Below, one piece after another: positions 6,861 to 13,110 of a stretch of DNA of 13,181 bases. The stretch covers positions 1-13,181 of the forward strand of contig CAKOWP010000033.1 of NCBI GenBank assembly GCA_934122385.1, written 5' to 3'. The DNA comes from an uncultured Clostridia bacterium (GTDB lineage: Bacteria > Bacillota > Clostridia > TANB77 > CAG-508). Numbering within the stretch: the stretch's first letter is position 1; each line of letters opens with the position of its first letter. Made by a program: the position numbers and the translations under genes. The notes beneath the pieces are model-generated. The model saw only the letters and a list, made by a program, of their open reading frames with translations. It had not been told where the DNA came from and searched no databases.

Positions 6861-7632
6861 TTATTTTGCTCTCTCTACCATTTTTTTGTTGATTCCTAAT
6901 ACACGTGCTATTTGAGCATTCTTTATTTTTTTATTTTGTTTTATCTTTACTAAAATTTCATTTCTTAAATTTTTATCAAATTCCAAAATTTCATGTACAT
7001 TTTTTACTTTTGCAATTTCGCATATATATTTAGCAAGATGCTCGTCTGTTAATTTTTCTTTCATTTCATATTCTAAAAAATCATGTATTTCATTTTCTTG
7101 AGTATTTTTATTGTATCTTATAAACTCTTCTTTCATTTTTGTTCTATCATCTGAAAAAATACTCATTAGCATTTTGGGATTTATAATTTTACTCTTGCTA
7201 ATATATTCTTTATAGCTACTCCAGCTATATTCTTCAACGTTACATATTCCTGCTTTTACTGGATTTTGATGAATGTATCTGCATACATTTTTTAAATATT
7301 CCCTGTCTTCTATCCTTTTACTTAAAAATCTATCTTGAAATAAATGACCGTGTTCTTTCATATTTTTTGTTAAAATAAATTGAATATCTAATTCCAATAG
7401 TTTGCATTATTTTTGATAGTTCATCATCCTTATCAAAAATAACCAAATGCACATGGTTATTCATTAAACAATATGCATAAACGTCATATTGATATTTTTC
7501 TTTTGTTTCTTTAAGTATTTTTAAAAAGTATTGGTAATCTTTTGATTCAAAAAATATATTTTGCTTATCTATTCCTCTAATTATTGCATGATATACTTTT
7601 GTGTATCCTAGTTTTCTTTGAATTCTTGGCAT
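6861..7632 (-). pseudogene. REP-associated tyrosine transposase (RAYT, Y1_Tnp), frameshifted
   Basis: A Y1/HUH transposase that would nick and mobilise REP hairpins as single strands. The start (ATG 7630-7632, complement) follows AAAGGAG. The N-terminal part contains YHAIIRGIDKQNIF and the HUH motif MNNHVHLV (H60, H62). After KKYERT (residue 94) the frame reads CGG and soon stops. Skipping one base (plus-strand position 7350) gives GHLFQDRF, a hallmark of the family, then RYIHQNPVKAG with the catalytic Tyr (about 119) and a C-terminal helix-turn-helix-like tail (NAQIARVLGINKKMVERAK). The restored length is about 256 aa. The break is again an extra C before a conserved Gly codon, as in radA next door. 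Without frameshifting the transposase is inactive because the Tyr is lost. Confidence 0.88.
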
Positions 7633-7742
7633 AATATTCTCCTTTACATAAAATATTTTGCCCCACTTTTTTTTATCCCCCCTTGAAATTTATTGAAATG
7701 AAATACTAATATTGTGTCTACCTCAAAAGTCTTTAATATAGC

Positions 7743-7785
7743 AAAAAAAGTATAACATATCTAAAATAAATATGCTATACTTTTT
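7743..7785 (-). terminator. Intrinsic terminator downstream of the 107-aa gene
   Basis: On the minus strand AAAAAGTATAGCATAT pairs with ATATGTTATACTTTTT (7770-7785 with 7745-7760, one G-U pair) around a 9-nt loop, ending in a run of seven T. It lies about 105 bp beyond the stop codon at 7892, so the REP-like repeat at 7839-7889 lies between gene and terminator, probably as an insertion. Confidence 0.85.
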
Positions 7786-7838
7786 ATGAATTTTCACTAA
7801 AAATTTACAATCACTTTTTTAAAATAAATTTTTAAAAC

Positions 7839-7889
7839 AATGTCCCATTTGGAACCGATGTCTCAAACAGAACCGTCCCCAACGAGACA
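7839..7889 (-). repeat. REP-like terminal repeat, inverted copy upstream of the RAYT gene
   Basis: The reverse complement of the 6810-6860 repeat with about two differences (for example ATGGGACATT in place of ATGAGACATT). It sits 2 bp after the stop codon of the 107-aa gene and before that gene's terminator. Confidence 0.9.
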
Positions 7890-7891
7890 TT

Positions 7892-8215
7892 TTATTTATT
7901 TTTCTTTCCAAAAGTAACTTCTTGGAATAAAAAGTCATGAACCTTTTCCCAAGTAATTTCTTGATGTAAGAAATCATTTATTTCATCTTCAACTTTTTGT
8001 TGAGCTGGTGTCAATTCAACTTTTATTTCTTTATTCCAGTCAATTTCTTGTAACCAGAATGCTTTGAATTTTTGCCAGAATCCAACTTTAGCAGGTAACG
8101 CTTCGTTTCTAATTGTTCCTGCATTTTCAACTACTGTATCATTGTTTATTTCTGCCCCTTCAAATGAAATTCCTCCAAATACTCCTGATGTACCTTCTTG
8201 ATTTATTTCTGCCAT
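7892..8215 (-). CDS. Unrecognised 107-aa protein with three copies of an F-x-x-QE-(I/V)-x-(W/F) motif
   Basis: I do not recognise the family. The N-terminal third is polar and glycine-rich (NQEGTSGVFGGISFEG). The C-terminal two thirds repeat one motif three times: FKAFWLQEIDWNKEI (about 51-65), INDFLHQEITWEKVH (about 81-95) and HDFLFQEVTFGKKNK (about 95-107). The spacing and the aromatic/QE pattern suggest amphipathic helices binding a membrane or a partner. No signal peptide or hydrophobic transmembrane stretch is seen. The ATG (8213-8215, complement) follows AAAGGAGG. It is a single-gene unit with its own sigma-A promoter, tandem WalR-like sites upstream and a terminator. That regulation hints at an envelope-related role, but this is inference from context only. 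Confidence 0.85.
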   Translation of the reverse strand: MAEINQEGTSGVFGGISFEGAEINNDTVVENAGTIRNEALPAKVGFWQKFKAFWLQEIDWNKEIKVELTPAQQKVEDEINDFLHQEITWEKVHDFLFQEVTFGKKNK

Positions 8216-8256
8216 TTGCTTTTCCTCCTTTGTACCAAAATATTTTAGCTACTTAA

Positions 8257-8285
8257 TTTATACTATAAATTACCATAAATATCAA
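8257..8285 (-). promoter_or_regulatory. Sigma-A promoter of the 107-aa gene
   Basis: On the minus strand -35 TTGATA (complement of 8280-8285), a 17-bp spacer and -10 TATAAA (complement of 8257-8262). The start codon is about 40 bp downstream. Confidence 0.78.
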
Positions 8286-8305
8286 TATTTTTATATTAAG
8301 TTTTG

Positions 8306-8333
8306 GTTACATTAATATTACATTTATGTTACA
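8306..8333 (-). promoter_or_regulatory. Tandem WalR-like boxes upstream of the 107-aa gene promoter
   Basis: On the minus strand TGTAAC, TGTAAT and TGTAAC (complements of 8328-8333, 8317-8322 and 8306-8311), each separated by 5 bp, giving an exact 11-bp period. This fits the WalR (YycF) box TGTWAH-N5-TGTWAH. The nearest unit is 20 bp upstream of the -35, an activating position for OmpR-type regulators. Confidence 0.6.
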
Positions 8334-8370
8334 TACATTATAAAATAATATTTTATACAAAACACCAATA

Positions 8371-8541
8371 GAACAAATCTGAAAATTTTCAATTTTCAGT
8401 CTTAACTCTACTTTTTATCATATTCAATAAAATTGAAATTTTCAGTAAATTTGTTCGTGCGCGAAAATTTATGAAATAAATTTTCTGTGCAATGTAATTT
8501 TATATATTAGGAAAGTTGCATAACTTTCCTAATATATAAAA
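8371..8541. repeat. Cluster of three hairpins in the gap between mtaB and the 107-aa gene
   Basis: This fills most of the 350-bp gap 8216-8565; the rest of that gap is the promoter and WalR-like region. First, arms 8371-8396 and 8429-8456 (GAACAAAT...ATTTGTTC) pair with small indels. Second, GAAAATTTAT and ATAAATTTTC pair around GAA (about 8462-8484). Third, a perfect 20-bp stem (8498-8517 with 8522-8541) has the loop GCAT. The last could end mtaB transcription although it lacks a T-tract. No gene was found here. Confidence 0.75.
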
Positions 8542-8565
8542 ATCCAGTAAAATCTAATAATAAAA

Positions 8566-9903
8566 TTATAGTGCTTCTCCCAAAATATGGTCCTGCTCAG
8601 CTTTTTTACAAATTACTTTTTCTATTTTATTGTCGATTTTTTTATCTGTTTGGCAATAGACTAAAATATAATTTTGTGTATGCCCCTTATATATTTTTTC
8701 TTTTTCTTCTTCAAACAAAACTTCCATTTCTTTTCCAATATAATTTTTGTTATATTCCAATTCATTTTCATTTGATAATTCTATTAATTCTCTGCTTCTT
8801 TTTTCCTTAATATCACCACTAATTTGATTTGGCATTATTGCTGCTTTTGTTCCTTTTCGTGGAGAATATTTGAATACATGCATTTTATAAAATTTGATTT
8901 CTTTTAAAAATTGATATGTTTTATTGAATTCTTCATCTGTTTCACCTGGGAACCCAACAATTATATCTGTTGTTAAATTTACATCTTCATATGCATTTCT
9001 TAGTAATCGTACAATTTCTTTAAATTGTTCTGTTGTATATCTTCTATTCATTCTTTTTAGTGTTTCGTCACATCCACTTTGTAATGATAAATGAAAATGA
9101 TGGCATATTTTTTCTAACTTTTTAAGTCTTTCTACAAATTCTTCTGTTATAAGTAAAGGCTCTATTGACCCTAATCTTATTCTTTGGATTCCTTGTATTT
9201 CGTTTATTTCTTCTAATAAATCAATTAATCTATAATTTGCTAATTTGTTATCTTTACTCATTGCAAAGTCTTTTCCATATGATGCTATATGAATTCCTGT
9301 TATTACAATTTCTTTTATTCCTTTTGATGCAATTTGTGTAATTTCTGAAATTATACTTTCAGGCTTTCTGCTTCTTACTCTTCCACGTGCATATGGTATT
9401 ATGCAATATGAACAAAATCTATCACATCCATCTTGAATTTTGATAACAGCTCTTGTTTTTTCTGTATATGTAACATCACCAAAATCAGAAAATTCTTTTG
9501 CGTACATCACATCATCTAATTCTACATTATTAATGTTGTTATTTATATATTCTTCAACATGTTTTACAACTTCAACTTTTTCATTGTTTCCTAAAACTAA
9601 ATCAATTTCTGAAATCTTAGCTAATTCTTCTTTTGCAACTTGTGCATAACATCCAACAGCAACTACTATTGTTTTTGGATTTTTTTCTTTCATTCTTCTT
9701 AGCATTTGCCTTGATTTTCTATCTGACATATTTGTTACTGTACATGTATTTATAATACATATATCAGGCTTGATGTCTTCATTTTCTGGTGTTATTTCTT
9801 CAATTATTTGATATCCTTTTTCTAGAAATTTTTGTGCCATTGCATTTGTTTCATATTGATTTACTTTACATCCCAATGTTACAAATCTTACTACTTTACT
9901 CAT
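8566..9903 (-). CDS. mtaB: tRNA t6A37 methylthiotransferase MtaB (radical SAM)
   Basis: A 445-aa methylthiotransferase that converts t6A to ms2t6A at position 37 of ANN-decoding tRNAs using two [4Fe-4S] clusters. The N-terminal UPF0004 domain supplies C12 (TLGCKVNQYETN), C54 (INTCTVTN) and C85 (VGCYAQ). The radical SAM motif is CDRFCSYC (C160, C164, C167), followed by IIPYARGRVRSR. GFPGETDEEF and YKMHVFKYSPRKGTKAA are typical of the MtaB subgroup rather than MiaB. A C-terminal TRAM-like region (about 380-445) ends the protein. The ATG (9901-9903, complement) follows AAAGGA. It lies downstream of mreB on the same strand, separated by REP-like repeats. TsaE and TsaB, which help make its substrate t6A, are encoded divergently about 1.5 kb away. 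Confidence 0.95.
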   Translation of the reverse strand: MSKVVRFVTLGCKVNQYETNAMAQKFLEKGYQIIEEITPENEDIKPDICIINTCTVTNMSDRKSRQMLRRMKEKNPKTIVVAVGCYAQVAKEELAKISEIDLVLGNNEKVEVVKHVEEYINNNINNVELDDVMYAKEFSDFGDVTYTEKTRAVIKIQDGCDRFCSYCIIPYARGRVRSRKPESIISEITQIASKGIKEIVITGIHIASYGKDFAMSKDNKLANYRLIDLLEEINEIQGIQRIRLGSIEPLLITEEFVERLKKLEKICHHFHLSLQSGCDETLKRMNRRYTTEQFKEIVRLLRNAYEDVNLTTDIIVGFPGETDEEFNKTYQFLKEIKFYKMHVFKYSPRKGTKAAIMPNQISGDIKEKRSRELIELSNENELEYNKNYIGKEMEVLFEEEKEKIYKGHTQNYILVYCQTDKKIDNKIEKVICKKAEQDHILGEAL

Positions 9904-9969
9904 TTTTTTCCTTTCATTTTTTACCCAACCAAAGAATAATTTCTTTTATTTTTTTAGATTTGTTCTTTT

Positions 9970-10037
9970 CAACCAATAAAGAACGTCCCCGTTGGTTTTT
10001 TCATTTTCGACCAATTAAAGAACGTCCCCGCTGGTTC
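9970..10037. repeat. Tandem pair of REP-like units (GGGGACGTTC family) between mreB and mtaB
   Basis: Two direct copies at about 9970-9997 and 10008-10037. Each has AACCAA- and TTGGTT-type ends around AAAGAACGTCCCC (complement of GGGGACGTTC). They start 8 bp beyond the mreB stop codon and lie in the mreB to mtaB gap. Confidence 0.88.
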
Positions 10038-10044
10038 ATATTTT

Positions 10045-11052
10045 TTATTTTGACCTTCCATCTAATTTATCTAAATTATCAAGTGCTTTTCCTGTTCCTA
10101 GTGCTACACAAGATATTGAGTCTTGTGCTATCATTACATTTATTCCTGTTTTTTCTTGCAATAATTTGTCTAGTCCATCTACTAAGCATCCTCCACCTGT
10201 CATATAGATTCCTTTATCACTTATATCTGCTGCTAGTTCTGGTGGTGTTCTTTCTAATACACTATGAACTGCATCTACTATCATCATAGCTGGTTCTATT
10301 AGTGCCTCTAGCATTTCACTTGAATGAACAGTTATTGTTTTTGGTAAACCAGTTCCTAAATCTCTACCTCTTATATCCATCTCTGCATCTTGAATTTTAG
10401 GGTATACACATCCTATATTTACTTTTAGGTCTTCTGCTGTTCTTTCGCCTATTACAATATTATGTTTTTTCTTTACATATTTTACAATATATTCATCAAA
10501 CTTGTCTCCTGCAACTTTTAATGATGTACTTACAACTGAACCTCCTAAAGAGATTACAGCTATGTCTGTTGTTCCACCACCAATATCAACTACCATATTT
10601 CCACATGGTTTTGCTATATCTATTCCAGCTCCAATTGCTGCTGCGATTGGTTCTTCTATTAAATAGACTTTTCTTGCTCCTGCTTGTATTGCTGCATCTA
10701 TTACTGCTTTCTTTTCTACTTCTGTTACTTGTGATGGTATACATATCATTATTCTTGGCGCAAATATTGATTTTCCACATACTTTTCCTATAAAGTGTTT
10801 TAACATTTTTTCTGTTACTGTATAGTCTGATATTACCCCTTCTCTTAGTGGCCTTGTTGCAACTATATTTCCTGGTGTTCTTCCTAACATTCTTCTTGCT
10901 TCTCCACCTACAGAAAGTACATCTCCTGTGTTTCTATCTACTGCAACAACTGATGGTTCTCTTAGTACTATTCCTTTTCCTTTTATATATACTATTACCG
11001 TTGCTGTTCCTAAATCTATTCCTACATCTTGTCCAAATCCAAATTTTAACAT
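10045..11052 (-). CDS. mreB: Rod-shape-determining protein, MreB/Mbl family actin
   Basis: A 335-aa bacterial actin that forms membrane-associated filaments guiding lateral cell-wall synthesis. Family motifs are the phosphate-1 loop DVGIDLGTATVIVYIKGKG (about 9-27), LREPSVVAVD, RPLREGVISDY, the IEEPIAAAIGAG connector, phosphate-2 DIGGGTTDIAVISLGG (about 157-172) and the adenosine motif MTGGGCLVDGLD near residue 290. Length is normal. The ATG (11050-11052, complement) follows GAAGGGAAG. There is no mreC or mreD next to it: mtaB follows, so this may be a second paralogue such as Mbl rather than the mreBCD copy. Its promoter is clear, and tandem WalR-like sites lie across the transcription start. 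Confidence 0.95.
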   Translation of the reverse strand: MLKFGFGQDVGIDLGTATVIVYIKGKGIVLREPSVVAVDRNTGDVLSVGGEARRMLGRTPGNIVATRPLREGVISDYTVTEKMLKHFIGKVCGKSIFAPRIMICIPSQVTEVEKKAVIDAAIQAGARKVYLIEEPIAAAIGAGIDIAKPCGNMVVDIGGGTTDIAVISLGGSVVSTSLKVAGDKFDEYIVKYVKKKHNIVIGERTAEDLKVNIGCVYPKIQDAEMDIRGRDLGTGLPKTITVHSSEMLEALIEPAMMIVDAVHSVLERTPPELAADISDKGIYMTGGGCLVDGLDKLLQEKTGINVMIAQDSISCVALGTGKALDNLDKLDGRSK

Positions 11053-11080
11053 GTAACTTCTTCCCTTCTTTTTTATTTTT

Positions 11081-11119
11081 GTTTCGCTTTTGTTACATTT
11101 TCGTTACGATTATATTACA
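11081..11119 (-). promoter_or_regulatory. Four tandem WalR-like boxes across the mreB transcription start
   Basis: On the minus strand TGTAAT, CGTAAC, TGTAAC and CGAAAC (complements of 11114-11119, 11103-11108, 11092-11097 and 11081-11086), exactly 11 bp apart. Two units fit TGTWAH perfectly and two have deviations. They overlap the -10 and the expected start site, a position expected to repress. Confidence 0.5.
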
Positions 11120-11137
11120 AATTGTTAATTTTATCAA
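11109..11137 (-). promoter_or_regulatory. Sigma-A promoter of mreB
   Basis: On the minus strand -35 TTGATA (complement of 11132-11137), a 17-bp spacer and a perfect -10 TATAAT (complement of 11109-11114), about 55 bp before the ATG. Confidence 0.85.
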
Positions 11138-11205
11138 TACATTTCATTGAATTTTTTATTTTTTTATATTATAATAATTACAGTTTAATAATTGCTTTAT
11201 AATTT

Positions 11206-11381
11206 TGTGTGAAGATATGTATTTTTTATAATTTTTTCGGTTTCAATATACAATAAAAGAATTTCTAAATAAATTAATGGCACTCTTCCACATTGTGAAC
11301 TCTTTCCATTAATTTATTTAAGAACTTCTAATATTGTTTCATTCACACTCAAAAATTCTAAAAAATACATATCTTCACACA
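11206..11381. repeat. 176-bp MITE-like inverted repeat between mreB and tsaE
   Basis: Terminal arms of 31 bp (11206-11236 and 11351-11381) pair with one mismatch, beginning TGTGTGAAGATATG. Inner arms of 15 bp pair perfectly (TAAATAAATTAATGG at 11266-11280 with 11306-11320), and the stretches between pair partly. The apical loop is 11281-11305. It fills nearly half of the 370-bp divergent gap. No reading frame is seen in it, and no target duplication was identified. Confidence 0.82.
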
Positions 11382-11422
11382 CTATTACTATATTGTGTTT
11401 ATAAAATTTTAGGAGAATTTAA

Positions 11423-11893
11423 ATGGAAAATTATATATATAATTCAAAATCAGAAAATGATACAAAAAAATTAGCTATTAAAATGGCTTCTATGTTAAAA
11501 AAAGGTGATTTAATTGTCCTTTGCGGAGAATTAGGTTCTGGAAAAACAAAATTCACAGAAGGATTTTTAACTTACTTTGGTTTAGACAATGAAATTTCTA
11601 GTCCTACATTTACAATTGTTAATGAATATAAAAAAGATGATATTAATATTTATCATTTTGATGTTTATAGATTAGAGGATTCTTCTGAGTTCTACGCAAT
11701 TGGTGGAGACGAATACTTTGAAAATGGTATCTGCCTCATTGAGTGGGGTGAATTAATTGAAGATACACTTCCAAATGAATATATCAAAATTGATTTTTCA
11801 AGAGATGACTCAAATGAAAATGAAAGAATTTTGAATATTCAATCTATTGGCAACAAATACGATAATATTATTGATAGTTTGAAAGGAGAATAA
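11423..11893 (+). CDS. tsaE: tRNA t6A biosynthesis ATPase TsaE
   Basis: A 156-aa P-loop protein that works with TsaB and TsaD to transfer threonylcarbamoyl to A37 of ANN-decoding tRNAs. It shows Walker A GELGSGKT (35-42), the switch segment ISSPTFTIVNEY (about 57-68) and the conserved FDVYRLED with LIEWGELIED further on, all typical of TsaE (YjeE/YdiB). The ATG follows AGGAGAA (from 11411). It is the first gene of a plus-strand operon, with tsaB starting 2 bp after its stop. A MITE-like inverted repeat ends about 40 bp upstream, so the promoter must lie in or just after that element; no strong match was identified there. Confidence 0.96.
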   Translation: MENYIYNSKSENDTKKLAIKMASMLKKGDLIVLCGELGSGKTKFTEGFLTYFGLDNEISSPTFTIVNEYKKDDINIYHFDVYRLEDSSEFYAIGGDEYFENGICLIEWGELIEDTLPNEYIKIDFSRDDSNENERILNIQSIGNKYDNIIDSLKGE

Positions 11894-11895
11894 TT

Positions 11896-12624
11896 TTGAA
11901 AGTTTTAGCTGTTGATACTTCTAGCAAATTGTGTAGTGTTGCAATTTTAGAAGATACAAATTTAATTAAAAAATTAGAATTAGATAATGGTTTAACACAC
12001 TCTGAAACATTAATGCCATTAATTAAACAATTGTTAAACGAATGCAAATTAAGTTTAAATGATATAGATTTATTAGTTTCTGACATCGGTCCTGGTTCCT
12101 TTACTGGTATTAGAATTGGAGTTAGCACTTGCAAAGCTTTTTCAGATAGTTTAAACATCCCTTGCGTTGGAGTTTCTAGTCTTGAAGTTTTAGCTTATAA
12201 TATCAAAGATGATGGAATTATTTGTAGTACTATTGACTGTAAAAATGACAACTGTTATTATGCTCTATATCAATTAAACAATGGCGTTTATAATGTTTTA
12301 GAAGAACCTTGTGCAAAATCTGTTGACGATGTTTTAAGTTTATTAAAATCTGTTTATAATACCACAAATGTTAATTTTGTTGGAGATGGAATCTCTCCTG
12401 CTCAATTATGTAATTTCTGTATTGATAAATTTAACGCTTACAAGTCTAATTTTGAAAGTTCTAAAGAAGAGTTCTGTTCTTATCTAAATATTGAAAATTT
12501 GGGAATTGCAGGTTTTACAAAATTTATTAATACAAATAAAATTGGTGAAAATATTTTACCTTTATATTTAAAAAAGCCACAAGCACAAATTCAATTAGAG
12601 GCTAAGTTAAAAGAAAACATTTAA
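11896..12624 (+). CDS. tsaB: tRNA t6A biosynthesis protein TsaB
   Basis: A 242-aa member of the ASKHA fold, the partner that binds TsaD and TsaE in t6A synthesis. Recognisable parts are the N-terminal KVLAVDTSSKLCSVAI, GLTHSETLMPLI, the signature SDIGPGSFTGIRIGVSTCKA (about 63-82) and GVSSLEVLAYN. The start is a TTG (11896-11898) placed 5 bp after AAAGGAGAA, which fits both the ribosome binding site and the family N-terminus. It is tightly coupled to tsaE (2-bp gap) and followed by rimI after about 40 bp. It lacks the metal site of TsaD, as expected for TsaB. Confidence 0.96.
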   Translation: MKVLAVDTSSKLCSVAILEDTNLIKKLELDNGLTHSETLMPLIKQLLNECKLSLNDIDLLVSDIGPGSFTGIRIGVSTCKAFSDSLNIPCVGVSSLEVLAYNIKDDGIICSTIDCKNDNCYYALYQLNNGVYNVLEEPCAKSVDDVLSLLKSVYNTTNVNFVGDGISPAQLCNFCIDKFNAYKSNFESSKEEFCSYLNIENLGIAGFTKFINTNKIGENILPLYLKKPQAQIQLEAKLKENI

Positions 12625-12667
12625 TTTTCTAAACATTTTGTGTCTTAAGGAAGGAATGAGATTTATT

Positions 12668-13108
12668 ATGGATTTGAAATTAAGTAAGATGTCTATTGAG
12701 GATTTAAAAAGTATAAAAAATGTTTTAGCTTCTGACTTTGATAATTTTTGGAGCTATGATGTTTTAGAGGAAGAATTAGAGTGTGACAATTCTTATGTAA
12801 TTGTTGCTAAAGTTGACGAAAATACTATCGTTGGTTTTGCTGGTTTAAAAGTTATTTTGGATGAAGCTGATATTATGAATATTGTTGTAAAAAAAGATTT
12901 TAGACATAATGGTATTGGCTCTGTTTTGTTAAAAAATTTAATTAATCATTCTAAAGATTTAAATTTAAAAACAATTACTTTGGAAGTTAATGAAAATAAT
13001 CTTTCTGCTATTCGTTTATATGATAAGTTTTCTTTTGATAAATTGGGTATTAGAAAAAATTATTATGATGGAAAAAGTGATGCAATTATTATGAGTAAAA
13101 AATTATAA
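12668..13108 (+). CDS. rimI: RimI-like GNAT N-acetyltransferase
   Basis: A 146-aa GNAT-fold enzyme of the RimI group, which acetylates ribosomal protein S18 at its N-terminus in E. coli. The acetyl-CoA binding motif A is IVVKKDFRHNGIGSVLLKNL (RHNGIG is the pyrophosphate loop). The motif B region, LEVNENNLSAIRLYDKFSF, is followed by a conserved YY in KNYYDGKSDAIIM. Three starts are possible (12638 TTG, 12656 ATG, 12668 ATG); 12668 gives the usual RimI N-terminus (MDLKLSKMSIEDL), with AAGGA at 12651-12655 as a slightly distant ribosome binding site. The tsaE-tsaB-rimI order is common in Bacillota and is usually followed by tsaD, expected beyond the window edge. The exact substrate is inferred. 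Confidence 0.88.
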   Translation: MDLKLSKMSIEDLKSIKNVLASDFDNFWSYDVLEEELECDNSYVIVAKVDENTIVGFAGLKVILDEADIMNIVVKKDFRHNGIGSVLLKNLINHSKDLNLKTITLEVNENNLSAIRLYDKFSFDKLGIRKNYYDGKSDAIIMSKKL

Positions 13109-13110
13109 AG

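Larger units (their letters stand above)
6810..7889 (-). mobile_element. RAYT/REP element: transposase gene between inverted 51-bp REP-like repeats
   Basis: A unit of about 1.08 kb made of a Y1/HUH transposase gene bounded by inverted copies of the REP-like repeat. This matches the known organisation of REP-associated tyrosine transposases and their repeats. A related copy without transposase lies between radA and disA. The transposase is now frameshifted. No target duplication is obvious, as expected for this single-strand transposase class. Confidence 0.75.

Noticed and set aside
10521..10793. Leucine-rich plus-strand frame inside mreB, and similar plus-strand frames inside groS, pyrG, disA, radA and mtaB
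   Set aside because: These are antisense shadows of AT-rich genes, giving low-complexity Leu/Phe/Ser proteins without ribosome binding sites or family motifs.
11868..12158. Minus-strand 96-aa frame across the tsaE/tsaB junction
   Set aside because: It is antisense to two well-recognised genes and has no recognisable protein features.
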